DNA of 11,247 bases from Gammaproteobacteria bacterium (GCA_015231665.1 JADGBD010000028.1:2116-13362); one strand, 5' to 3'; numbered from the stretch's first letter, positions 1 to 7,025 are shown. Translations and numbers: made by a program. The notes: generated by a model not told the origin, from the sequence alone.

Positions 1-396
1 CTGCGCCTGATACTGGCGGTAGCGCTGGCGGCCGTTGCTGATGACCTCGGGGTCGCGGTCGATCAGTTCCGCCAGGCGCTGGAAGCGGTTGAAGAAGGGC
101 GGTTGGCGGCGGGATAGGTTGATGAGTACGTCGCTCTCCGCAGCGGGGTCGTCCTGGTGGCTGATGAGCACCGGGGGCAGCTGGCTGTCGATCCGCCCCA
201 GCAGACCGTGGGGGATGAAGCTTTGGTCACGGAAGCACCACAGCAGCCGGTCCAGCCGCTGGCTGTCGTCGGCCGAATCGGTGTAGGCCAGCACCCGACG
301 GCCCTGGCCGTAGGCCTTATCGATCAGCCGGCAGGCCAGGGAGAAACGGTCTCCCTGGGCCTGGGGCTTGAGCACGTAGAAGGCGATATCGGTCAT
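1..396 (-). CDS. holC: DNA polymerase III chi subunit (HolC), 3'-truncated by window edge
   Basis: HolC is the chi subunit of the DNA polymerase III clamp-loader assembly. In the known family it pairs with psi (HolD) and contacts single-strand binding protein. Reading the minus strand from ATG at 396 gives 132 uninterrupted codons to the window edge, starting MTDIAFYVLKPQ. Family features visible are the early RFSLACRLIDKAYGQGRRVL segment (about residues 17-36), the LLWCFRDQSFIPHG block (about 51-64), and an NLSRRQPPFFNRFQRLAELI block (about 93-112). The family is usually about 140-150 residues, so only a short C-terminal piece is missing. The start codon overlaps the pepA stop (ATGA at 396-393), implying translational coupling behind pepA, the usual arrangement in gammaproteobacteria. 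Identity rests on residue pattern and context. Confidence 0.93.
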   Translation of the reverse strand, partial: MTDIAFYVLKPQAQGDRFSLACRLIDKAYGQGRRVLAYTDSADDSQRLDRLLWCFRDQSFIPHGLLGRIDSQLPPVLISHQDDPAAESDVLINLSRRQPPFFNRFQRLAELIDRDPEVISNGRQRYRQYQAQ

Positions 397-1898
397 TTTT
401 GCCCAGCGCGCTGGAGCAGAAATTCCATCAGCAGGGGCACAGGTCGGCCGGTAGCACCCTTGTTTTCCCCTGACTTCCAGGCCGTGCCGGCGATGTCCAG
501 ATGGGCCCAGTGGAACTTCTTTGCAAAGCGGGAGAGGAAGCAGGCGGCGGTGATGGTGCCGGCGCCCTTGCCGCCGATGTTGGCCATGTCGGCAAAGGGG
601 CTGTCCAGCTGCTTTTGGTATTCCTCCCACAGTGGCAGCTGCCAGGCGCGGTCGTTGCTGGCCTGGCCGGCGGCGAGGAGTTCATCCGCCAGTTCCTGAT
701 GGTTGGCCAGCAGGCCGCTGGCCTGATCCCCGAGGGCGATGATGCAGGCGCCGGTGAGGGTGGCGATGTCGATCACCGCTGCCGGCTCGAAGCGCTCGGC
801 ATAGGTCAGGGTGTCGCAGAGGATCAGCCGGCCCTCGGCATCGGTGTTGAGGATTTCGATGGTCTGGCCGGACAGGCTGGTGACAATGTCGCCGGGCTTG
901 TTGGCGGCGCCATCGGGCAGATTCTCGCTGGCCGGCACCAGGCCCACCAGATTCAGCGGCAGTTCCAGCTCGGCAGCGGCCTGCAGACAGGCGATGACGC
1001 TGGCGCCGCCGCACATGTCGTATTTCATCTCGTCCATCCCCGCGCCGGGCTTCAGCGAGATGCCGCCAGCGTCGAAGGTCAGGCCCTTGCCCACCAGGGC
1101 GATGGGCTTGGCGCTGGCCTTGGCGCCCTTGTATTCCATGATGATCAGCTTGGCTGGCTGGCGACTGCCGCGGGAGACCGACAGCAGCGAGCCCATGCCG
1201 AGCTTTTCCATGTCGGCTTCTTCCAGCACCGACAGCTTCAGCGCCTTGTGCTGCTTGGCGAGCTTTTTCGCTTGCTCGGCGAGGTAGCTGGGGGTGCAGA
1301 TGTTGCCCGGCAGATTGGCCAGGTCCTTGGCCAGATTGACCCCTTGGGCTATGGCCTGGCCGTGTTTCAGGCCCAGGCCCATCTGCGTCTCTGCCGCGGC
1401 ATCGGCGGCCCAGCAGCAAAGATGCTGGAGCGGGTATTTGGGCGCGGCCTTGGCTTGGGCCTCGGCGCTTTTGCAGCTGTCGGCGCGGTAGGTTGCCTCG
1501 GCGCAGAGCAGCACGCTGTCGCGGGCGCTGGCGTAGCTGCTGAGGCCTTTGCAGAGATCATCGCCGAGGGTGCTGGCCAGCTGGCGGCTCTTGTCTTTCT
1601 GCAACTGGCCGAGGGCGCTGGCCAGCGCCTTGCGCCAGGCGGCGGGCTTGAATTCTTTTTTCGGCCCGAGACAGACCAGCAGCAGCTTTTTTGCCTTGAT
1701 CCCGGCCAATTCCTGCAGCAGCAGGCTGTCGCCGGGCTTGTCCAGATGGGCATTCTTGAGCAGACGGGCGATGGCGCCGCCGCTGGCCTGGTCGAGCTGG
1801 GCGGTGCTGGGGCTGAGCTTGTTGCCGGCAAATACGCCGCTGATCAGGCAATCGGCGGTCAGATCGGGCGGGGATTGGGTGGAAATGCTGTAGTCCAT
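393..1898 (-). CDS. pepA: Leucyl aminopeptidase, M17 family (PepA)
   Basis: This is a cytosolic, two-metal M17 aminopeptidase that removes N-terminal residues from peptides. In E. coli the same protein also binds DNA, in XerCD cer recombination and carAB control; whether this one does is unknown. It has 501 residues, close to the family's usual size of about 500. The C-terminal catalytic domain holds the family signature NTDAEGRL at 351-358. Expected metal ligands and catalytic residues are K271, D276, K283, D294, D353, E355 and R357, each one position beyond the E. coli numbering. The N-terminal domain (about 1-165) is the variable M17 N-domain. ATG at 1898 is preceded by an AGGA ribosome-binding site six bases upstream. 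The stop overlaps the holC start by four bases. It is divergent from lptF, and repeat copy A lies directly upstream, so its promoter may abut or include the repeat end. Confidence 0.97.
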   Translation of the reverse strand: MDYSISTQSPPDLTADCLISGVFAGNKLSPSTAQLDQASGGAIARLLKNAHLDKPGDSLLLQELAGIKAKKLLLVCLGPKKEFKPAAWRKALASALGQLQKDKSRQLASTLGDDLCKGLSSYASARDSVLLCAEATYRADSCKSAEAQAKAAPKYPLQHLCCWAADAAAETQMGLGLKHGQAIAQGVNLAKDLANLPGNICTPSYLAEQAKKLAKQHKALKLSVLEEADMEKLGMGSLLSVSRGSRQPAKLIIMEYKGAKASAKPIALVGKGLTFDAGGISLKPGAGMDEMKYDMCGGASVIACLQAAAELELPLNLVGLVPASENLPDGAANKPGDIVTSLSGQTIEILNTDAEGRLILCDTLTYAERFEPAAVIDIATLTGACIIALGDQASGLLANHQELADELLAAGQASNDRAWQLPLWEEYQKQLDSPFADMANIGGKGAGTITAACFLSRFAKKFHWAHLDIAGTAWKSGENKGATGRPVPLLMEFLLQRAGQK

Positions 1899-1933
1899 GG
1901 CGGGTCCTGTGTCGGGTGGCAGATGGCATTAGT

Positions 1934-2042
1934 CTAACGATCATCGGCCAAGCAGCGCCAGCCCGGAATAGGAAACATCCCTTGTCGGCGGGGGCGCGGC
2001 TGCAGGACTCGGGGCTTGGAGTTTGCCTCTGATGGTTCAGCC
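1934..2042 (+). repeat. Dispersed intergenic element, copy A (degenerate)
   Basis: This stretch between pepA and lptF aligns with copies B and C described below. It starts CTAACG, then has a GCAGCGCCA..CCGGAA block, GGAAACATCCCTTG, a decayed heptamer region (GGACTCGGGGCTTGG, 2014 on), and TTTGCC..GATGGTTCAG at the end. Copy A is the most diverged, and its heptamer tract is barely recognisable. GGCAGATG occurs at both 1918-1925 and 2043-2050, a possible 8-bp target duplication, although the left copy is eight bases away from CTAACG. No coding capacity is seen. Confidence 0.72.
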
Positions 2043-2055
2043 GGCAGATGCCCGG

Positions 2056-2061
2056 TATCAT
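2056..2061 (+). promoter_or_regulatory. Candidate -10 hexamer (TATCAT) just upstream of lptF ATG
   Basis: TATCAT matches the sigma-70 -10 consensus at five of six positions and ends seven bases before the ATG at 2069. No Shine-Dalgarno sequence precedes that ATG or the later in-frame starts at 2099 (GTG) and 2117 (ATG). Initiation at a normal distance from this hexamer would put the RNA 5' end at or next to the ATG, giving a leaderless message. No good -35 is seen at 16-18 bases; the nearest is TGGTTC at 2033-2038, inside repeat copy A. This is inference from spacing only. Confidence 0.35.
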
Positions 2062-2068
2062 GGCCGCC

Positions 2069-3229
2069 ATGACGTCCACCAAACCGCCTTTGTTCGCCGT
2101 GCTGGATCGCTATCTGATGAGCGAGATCCTCAAGACCATGCTCAGCCTGCTGCTGGTGCTGATGCTGATCCTGGCGGCGCACAATTTCATCCGCTATCTG
2201 GAGCAGGGCAGCGCCGGTGCCATTGCCCATGACGTGATTCTGACCATGCTCGGTCTGGAGTTGTTGAAGGCCTTTGGCCTGCTGGTGACCACCACTTTCT
2301 TCTTTGCCGTGATGATGACCCTGGGGCGGATGTACCGCGACAGCGAGATGACCGCCCTGCTCGCCGGCGGGGTAGGGCGGGGGCGCATTTTCCGCGGCTA
2401 TGCCTGGGCGATTCTGCCGGTGATGCTGGTGAGCGCCGCCATGACCCTGGTGGCCAAGCCCTGGGCCCATCACCAGCTGGCCCAGTACAAGGATCAGCAG
2501 AGCGAAGGCGGCAACGAAATCAGCAGCATAGGCGCCGGCAAGTTCAACGAATCCAGCCGCGGCGAGATGATTTTTTACGTCCAGGAACTGAGCAAGGACC
2601 GCAGCCTGATGCGCAACGTCTTTGTCCAGCATCGCAAGCAGACCGATCTGGGCATAGTGCGCTCGCGCGATGGCTATCAGTACACCGATGGCGAGACCGG
2701 CGATACCTACCTGGTGCTACAGAACGGCTATCGCTACGACGGCGAGCCGGGCCAGCCGGAGTACCGTATCTCCCGCTTCGACAAATACGCCGTGCGCCTC
2801 TCCGAGGGCGATCCGCGGGCGCTGATCATGGGGCCTAAGCTGCGCTCCACCGCCGAGTTGTGGCGCTCGGACCAGCTGGCGGACCGGGCTGAGCTGCAGC
2901 TGCGGCTGTTTGCCCCGCTGGCGGTGCTGGTGTTTGCCGTGCTCAGTGTGCCCCTGAGCCGGGCGCCACCGCGCCAGGGCATGGGTGGGCGGATGGTGCT
3001 GGCGCTGCTGGCCTATTTTCTCTACGCCAATCTGGAGGCCCTGTCCGGTAGCTGGATGGTGCTGGGGGTCACGCCGGAGTGGCTGGGTCGCTGGTGGGTG
3101 CATCTGCTGATGCTCGGCCTGGCCGGGCTGCTGATGCTGATGGATTCCCTGTGGATGGCGGAGCGCCTCAAGCGGCTGGATCGGCAACTGGGGCGGCGGC
3201 TGGGCGGGCAGCTGGGGCGGACGCGATGA
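2069..3229 (+). CDS. lptF: Lipopolysaccharide export permease LptF
   Basis: LptF is one of two inner-membrane subunits of the LptB2FG ABC transporter, which extracts lipopolysaccharide from the inner membrane and passes it to LptC and the periplasmic bridge. With ATG at 2069 it has 386 residues; E. coli LptF has 366. Hydrophobic segments lie near 22-38, 57-80, 112-128, 278-297, 308-325 and 341-360, the 3+3 pattern of the family. Between them is a periplasmic beta-rich region (about 140-260). The cytoplasmic loop carries GRMYRDSEMTALLAGG (87-102), equivalent to the family's LptB-contacting SE..T..A.G segment. Homology begins around VLDRYLMSE, so GTG 2099 or ATG 2117 are alternative starts. ATG 2069 is preferred because of the -10-like hexamer before it; none has a ribosome-binding site. 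The stop overlaps lptG (ATGA). Confidence 0.94.
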   Translation: MTSTKPPLFAVLDRYLMSEILKTMLSLLLVLMLILAAHNFIRYLEQGSAGAIAHDVILTMLGLELLKAFGLLVTTTFFFAVMMTLGRMYRDSEMTALLAGGVGRGRIFRGYAWAILPVMLVSAAMTLVAKPWAHHQLAQYKDQQSEGGNEISSIGAGKFNESSRGEMIFYVQELSKDRSLMRNVFVQHRKQTDLGIVRSRDGYQYTDGETGDTYLVLQNGYRYDGEPGQPEYRISRFDKYAVRLSEGDPRALIMGPKLRSTAELWRSDQLADRAELQLRLFAPLAVLVFAVLSVPLSRAPPRQGMGGRMVLALLAYFLYANLEALSGSWMVLGVTPEWLGRWWVHLLMLGLAGLLMLMDSLWMAERLKRLDRQLGRRLGGQLGRTR

Positions 3230-4290
3230 GATTGCTCGATGGCTACATCGGCCGGCAACTGCTCTACGGTACCCTGGTGTCCATGCTGGTGCTGCTGACC
3301 CTGCTCGGGGTGATGAACCTGTTCAACGAACTGGAGGACGTGGGCCGGGGCCAGTACAGCACCATGGCGGCCCTGGTGTATGTGCTGCTGACCCTGCCGC
3401 GCTACGCCTACGAGCTGTTTCCGGTGATGGTGCTGCTGGGCAGCCTGGCGGGGCTTGGCAGCCTGGCGGTGAATTCCGAGCTGACAGCGATGCGCTCGGC
3501 GGGAGTTTCAGTCAACCGCATCGTCGGCTCGATGATGCGCGCCGGCTTGGTGCTGATGGCGTTTGCCGTGATTCTCGGCGAGCTGGTGGCGCCGCCGAGC
3601 GAGCAGTACGCCCAGCAAATGCGTTCCGACCTGCAGGCGGGGCAGATCACCCTGCGCAGCAAGTACGGCTTCTGGGCGCGGGATGGCGAGGCCTTCATCA
3701 ACATCCGCAACATACTCCCGGGCAATCAATTGCGCGGCATCTACATCTACGAGTTCGATGAGCAGGGGCGCATGCTGCTGGCCACCCATGCCGATCAGGC
3801 GATATTCAAGGACGGCAAATGGCTGCTGCAGGGGATTCGCCAGACCCGGCTGGACGAGGACGGCACCCAGATCGAGCAGCACGAACAGGCCAACTGGGGC
3901 TCGATGCTCGACCCTGATCTGCTCAATGTGGTGGTGGTGCAGCCCCATGTGCTGCCCATCTGGGGCCTGTATCGTTACATCAACTTCTTGCAGGATAACG
4001 GCCAGCAGGCGATTCAGTATCAGGTGGCCTTCTGGGGCAAGCTGATGAAGCCCCTGGTCAGCGTCGCCATGCTGTTTCTCTCGGTACCCTTTCTGTTCGG
4101 TAGCCTGCGCAGTGTCGGGTTGGGGCGGCGCATCTTTGTCGGCACCCTCATGGGATTGGGCTTTTACATGGGCAACAAGGCGATTGCCTACATGGCGGTG
4201 GTCTATGAATTCAACCCGCTGGTGGCCTCACTGGTGCCGGGGCTGGTGGTAATCGGCATCGCCCTGCTGGCCATGCGCAGGGTGCATTGA
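3226..4290 (+). CDS. lptG: Lipopolysaccharide export permease LptG
   Basis: LptG is the second permease subunit of LptB2FG, partnering LptF to drive lipopolysaccharide out of the inner membrane. ATG at 3226 overlaps the lptF TGA (ATGA) and gives 354 residues; the E. coli protein has 360. The frame stays open upstream to 3079, but that part only shadows lptF, so the coupled start is chosen. Membrane segments lie near 12-32, 48-80, 100-121, 270-292, 300-324 and 332-350. The cytoplasmic NSELTAMRSAGVSVNRI loop (83-99) is the family's conserved coupling segment. A beta-rich periplasmic domain spans about 125-240. The gene is followed by an intergenic inverted-repeat element and meets a convergent gene, so the transcript probably ends there. 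Confidence 0.96.
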   Translation: MRLLDGYIGRQLLYGTLVSMLVLLTLLGVMNLFNELEDVGRGQYSTMAALVYVLLTLPRYAYELFPVMVLLGSLAGLGSLAVNSELTAMRSAGVSVNRIVGSMMRAGLVLMAFAVILGELVAPPSEQYAQQMRSDLQAGQITLRSKYGFWARDGEAFINIRNILPGNQLRGIYIYEFDEQGRMLLATHADQAIFKDGKWLLQGIRQTRLDEDGTQIEQHEQANWGSMLDPDLLNVVVVQPHVLPIWGLYRYINFLQDNGQQAIQYQVAFWGKLMKPLVSVAMLFLSVPFLFGSLRSVGLGRRIFVGTLMGLGFYMGNKAIAYMAVVYEFNPLVASLVPGLVVIGIALLAMRRVH

Positions 4291-4298
4291 GATCGATG

Positions 4299-4493
4299 GG
4301 ACGCAGAGGACGCAAAGGAGCGCAAAGGACGCAGAGAAGAATGAGGAAGAAGTAGCCCGGATGGAGTGAAACGGAATCCGGGGACTCATTGCTCAGCGGC
4401 AATCCCGGATTCCGCTGCGCTGCATCCGGGCTACGGTATTGCAATTCCTGTGAAACTCCGCGATCTCCGCGCTGCTTTGCGCTCTCTGCGTCC
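4299..4493. repeat. Nested inverted-repeat element filling the lptG convergent intergenic region
   Basis: About 195 bp built of two nested inverted repeats. The outer arms, 4299-4337 and 4456-4493, are purine-rich (GGACGCAGAG, CGCAAAGGA, GCGCAAAG) on the left and read as the complement on the right; the terminal ten bases, GGACGCAGAG/CTCTGCGTCC, pair perfectly. The inner arms are listed separately. Very similar modules (GTAGCCCGG...CCGGGCTAC, and GCAGAGGACGCAAAGG) are familiar to me as intergenic repeats in many high-GC gamma- and betaproteobacteria. No transposase is encoded, so this would be a non-autonomous element. No clear target duplication is seen. Confidence 0.75.
4352..4434. terminator. 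31-bp-arm hairpin; possible bidirectional transcription stop
   Basis: Arms at 4352-4382 and 4404-4434 pair at 27 of 31 positions around a 21-base loop. The outer GTAGCCCGGAT/ATCCGGGCTAC and inner GGAATCCGGG/CCCGGATTCC blocks are perfect. It lies between convergent lptG (plus strand) and the exported-protein gene (minus strand), where a two-way terminator would be useful. There is no U-tract after either arm, so canonical intrinsic termination is doubtful; RNA-level blocking or protection from 3' decay is equally possible. Confidence 0.4.
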
Positions 4494-4504
4494 TGATTTC
4501 CACC

Positions 4505-5662
4505 TCAATAAAACTGCTTGCAGCCCAGCTTTTGCGGATCTTCATCACCCCAGCGGGCGGCGGCGGTTTGGTTGGGGTCGGAGGAGACCATGCCGGCGAC
4601 CAGGCGCTCGGCGAACTTGGCGGCGGTGATCTGCTTGCCTGGCAGGTATTGGATGCTGCCGCAGGCCTGATTGAGGTATTTGGCAACGCTGTCCATCTGC
4701 CCCTGCTCGGAGCCGGTGGCCACCAGCAGCAGGTGCTTCAGCGCCTTCTGGATCTTGCCGTCCCGCGAGGGGGTGGAGTAGGCGTCGAACTCCTCGTAGT
4801 TCATGCAGCGACCGCCGATCTTGCGCTTGAAGGCCACCGCTTCATCGACGATGGGCACCCGCTGCTGCACCTGATGGCAGATCTCGCCTGCCAGCCGGGC
4901 GAGCTTGGCGGCCTTGGGCTCGGCGCTGAGGGCGAGCTTTTCCTGCAGGTCATCGGCATAGACGCCCTCGCTGGCACTGGCCAGCTGATACTGGTTGGTG
5001 GCGTAGCCGGGCAGGCGGCGCTCGGCCTGGTTGAACTGGTCCGGTTGCTTCCACCAGCGGAAGGAGCCGCCGCTGGGCTCGGGGATGAAGCTGATCAGGG
5101 TGGTGTGTTCGAGCTTCTGCACCTTGGCCGGCACCGTCGATTTGAGGTAGTGAACCACGCCGGTGCGCTCGACCTTGGTGACGATCTGATCATGACCCGG
5201 CTGCTCGCTGCCCTTGACCTGGCGGCGGGGCAGGGCGGCCACCACGCCGGGGCGGAACCATTCGCGGCTGATGTCGATGGGGTAGGTGTCCTGCATGATG
5301 GTGACCGAGCTGACGCTGTTGCCCACATGATCGATGAAGCGGCGCAGGCGCTGCTTGGCGGGCAGATGATCGAACTCGCCGGTGCTGTTGCTGATGCTGC
5401 CGTTGACCGCGCTGAACGGCAGCGAATTTTCGTAGGCGAAGATCAGGCGGGCGTAATAGACCGCATCGGCGCAGTCGTGCTTGATCCCGGCGTAGGTGCC
5501 GCGGGTGAACAGGTCGGCGCTGAATTCCCGCTCCACCCACTGGCTGAAGCGGGCCTCCCAGTCCGGGTTCCACTGGTTTTTGTTGGGCCAGACCGCGGCC
5601 TCGGCGCTCAGGCTGATGGCCAGCAGCAGGCTGGAAACTAACAACGAGGAACGAATCGGCAT
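4505..5662 (-). CDS. Exported protein of unknown function; possible papain/NlpC-P60-like fold
   Basis: I do not recognise this 385-residue protein as a named family. It has a clear Sec signal peptide: MPIRSS, a hydrophobic stretch at 7-19, and SAEAA with cleavage near 22-23, so it should be periplasmic or secreted. After the signal, HDCADAVYYARLIFAYENSLPF (from 62) places Cys64 at the start of a helix-like segment. RPGVVAALPRRQ (137-148) and GHDQIVTKVERTGVVHYLKST (from 156) follow, with His157 on a predicted strand. A Cys at a helix start followed by a GHxxI-type strand is the layout of NlpC/P60- and CHAP-like cysteine hydrolases, but no diagnostic signature is complete. The C-terminal half has four further cysteines (262, 286, 334, 381), possibly disulfide-bonded. 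Its start is 15 bases after the cyclase-PilZ stop, suggesting co-transcription. The role is unknown; envelope remodelling is a guess. Confidence 0.8.
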   Translation of the reverse strand: MPIRSSLLVSSLLLAISLSAEAAVWPNKNQWNPDWEARFSQWVEREFSADLFTRGTYAGIKHDCADAVYYARLIFAYENSLPFSAVNGSISNSTGEFDHLPAKQRLRRFIDHVGNSVSSVTIMQDTYPIDISREWFRPGVVAALPRRQVKGSEQPGHDQIVTKVERTGVVHYLKSTVPAKVQKLEHTTLISFIPEPSGGSFRWWKQPDQFNQAERRLPGYATNQYQLASASEGVYADDLQEKLALSAEPKAAKLARLAGEICHQVQQRVPIVDEAVAFKRKIGGRCMNYEEFDAYSTPSRDGKIQKALKHLLLVATGSEQGQMDSVAKYLNQACGSIQYLPGKQITAAKFAERLVAGMVSSDPNQTAAARWGDEDPQKLGCKQFY

Positions 5663-5677
5663 CTGGGCTCTCCGCGC

Positions 5678-6619
5678 TCAGACCGCTTGCAGGATGCGGT
5701 CGATAAAGGTTTTCAGGGCCTCCTGGCTGTCGGCGTCCATGCTGGTGAACTCTACGCCACAGCCGAGCTGATCGCCAAGCTCGCGCACCGTCTGAATCCG
5801 GGCGTAGATCGGCCGCGATTCCTGGGCCAGCAGCGACAGGGAGAAGTTGAGTTTGATCTCCTCGGGCTGCGGCTGCATCTTCGGGATCAGCACAAACATG
5901 CCCTGATAGCTCATGTCCTTGATCCGGCCGCGGTGCAGCTCCGGCAGCACCTGCTCGCCGATCACCAGCTGGAAGTCGAAGGGGGCGTCGAACTCCACAC
6001 GCGGCCCGCCGCGTACCTCACGCCGAGGTACGTTCATCGGGATCGGCCAGGAGATCGCCAACAGCTCGTAGAGGCGCATGACCTGCTCGTTGCCCTTGAC
6101 GCGAATCTCGATGGGATCGGCCACTTCCACCTGGTCCTGCACTTCGGCGTAGGCCTTTTCGCTCAGCAGGATCTGGCCGCGCAGGGTCTGCGCTTCGATC
6201 CGCGAGACCATGTTGACCTCGTCGCCGATGACGGTGAATTCGTTGTGCAAATGCGAGCCCAGTACCCCGGCGGTGACCTGGCCGGTGTTGATGCCTATGC
6301 CCATGTGCAGCTGGGGCAGGCCGAGCTCCTGATTGGTGCGGTTGACGTCTTCCATCGCCAGCTGCATCTCCACCGCGCAGGCGGCGGCGCGCAGGGCATC
6401 GTCCTCGCGACTGTCGGCGAGGCCGAACACGGCGAGGATGGCATCGCCCATGTATTTGTCGATGCTGCCCTCGTACTGGGCGATGATTTCATTCATCTGG
6501 GCGAAATAGCGGTTGAGCATTTCCACCACTTCCTCGCTGTCGATCCGGTCAAAAATGCCGGTAAAACCGCGCAGATCGGACAGCAGCAGGGTGACTTTCT
6601 TGTTTTCGGTATCGGACAT
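5678..6619 (-). CDS. Class III adenylate/guanylate cyclase fused to a C-terminal PilZ domain
   Basis: This is a soluble two-domain signalling protein of 313 residues. Residues about 7-190 form a class III cyclase domain. Metal-binding aspartates are D15 (LLLSDLRGFTG) and D59 (IDKYMGDAILAVFG). K55 and T129 (FTVIGDEVN) are the purine-selecting pair, of the Lys/Thr type seen in many bacterial adenylyl cyclases. N136 and R140 (VNMVSRIE) are the transition-state residues. VKGNEQVMRLYELL (174-187) is the usual domain end. Residues about 195-313 form a PilZ domain with R199-xxx-R203 and D235-x-S-x-x-G240, both halves of the c-di-GMP site, and a late GCGVEF. No membrane segment is present. ATG 6619 is chosen because homology starts there, with GAGG about 11 bases upstream; the open frame continues to 6730 without conserved sequence. 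It likely makes cAMP under c-di-GMP control, but the product and control are inferred. Confidence 0.93.
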   Translation of the reverse strand: MSDTENKKVTLLLSDLRGFTGIFDRIDSEEVVEMLNRYFAQMNEIIAQYEGSIDKYMGDAILAVFGLADSREDDALRAAACAVEMQLAMEDVNRTNQELGLPQLHMGIGINTGQVTAGVLGSHLHNEFTVIGDEVNMVSRIEAQTLRGQILLSEKAYAEVQDQVEVADPIEIRVKGNEQVMRLYELLAISWPIPMNVPRREVRGGPRVEFDAPFDFQLVIGEQVLPELHRGRIKDMSYQGMFVLIPKMQPQPEEIKLNFSLSLLAQESRPIYARIQTVRELGDQLGCGVEFTSMDADSQEALKTFIDRILQAV

Positions 6620-6828
6620 GCGCGGACGCCTCGGCGTGCAGAAGGTGGCAGGCGCAGTGTACACCAGCCCGGCGGCGGATGAAGCGCTGGGGAATCCAGG
6701 TAACTGAGCGAAGCCGGCGGGCGAGCACATCCATGGTCCCGGCGGCTGAGCCTATGCAAGGGCCGCGGAAAGCAAACATCATCCCAGCTTGCGGCGTCCT
6801 CGGCCCGGCCACTGCGATGCCTGAAGGG

Positions 6829-6943
6829 TTACTGTGAAACATCCTTGGCAAATATCGAGTCCCGAGTCCCGAACCCCGAGTCCCGGAGCCACCAAAAGAT
6901 GTTTCATGTTCCGGGGTGGTGCTGCCCGCTCCATGTCCGTTAG
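6829..6943 (-). repeat. Dispersed intergenic element, copy B (115 bp, reversed)
   Basis: Read on the minus strand it runs CTAACGGACATGGAGC, GGCAGCACCACCCCGGAA, CATGAAACATCTTTTGG, four heptamers, then CCAAGGATGTTTCACAGTAA. On the plus strand the heptamers are GAGTCCC, GAGTCCC, GAACCCC, GAGTCCC at 6857-6884. The arms GAAACATCCTTGG (6836-6848) and CCAAAAGATGTTTC (6892-6905) can pair, putting the heptamer tract in a loop. Length from CTAACG to CAGTAA is 115 bp, identical to copy C. No direct repeat flanks it now. Confidence 0.88.
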
Positions 6944-7025
6944 GCTGGCTATGCGCCCCTTCAGGCGCCTTGTTGACGAAACGATGACTTTGCAATCTTG
7001 GAATGATTTATTTCTTCCGCGGCCC

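Noticed and set aside
501..1937. 478-codon open frame antisense to pepA
   Set aside because: The opposite strand is an unmistakable M17 aminopeptidase. The antisense product is Gly/Ala/Leu-rich with no motif, as expected from a GC-rich shadow frame.
3079..3225. N-terminal extension of LptG from ATG 3079
   Set aside because: This part lies wholly inside lptF in another frame, and LptG homology begins at the coupled ATG 3226.
4532..6682. Long plus-strand frames antisense to the exported-protein and cyclase-PilZ genes (4532-5641, 5687-6682)
   Set aside because: They mirror the codon structure of the real minus-strand genes, lack ribosome-binding sites and show no family motif.
6745..6828. Possible fourth, decayed copy of the dispersed element (GGAAAGCAAACATC resembling GGAATAGGAAACATC)
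   Set aside because: Only about 15 bases resemble copy A; the YTAACG start, heptamers and CAGTAA end are absent.
6620..6828. Possible c-di-GMP riboswitch upstream of the cyclase-PilZ gene
   Set aside because: I looked for GEMM-type conserved blocks on the minus strand and saw none in the expected order.
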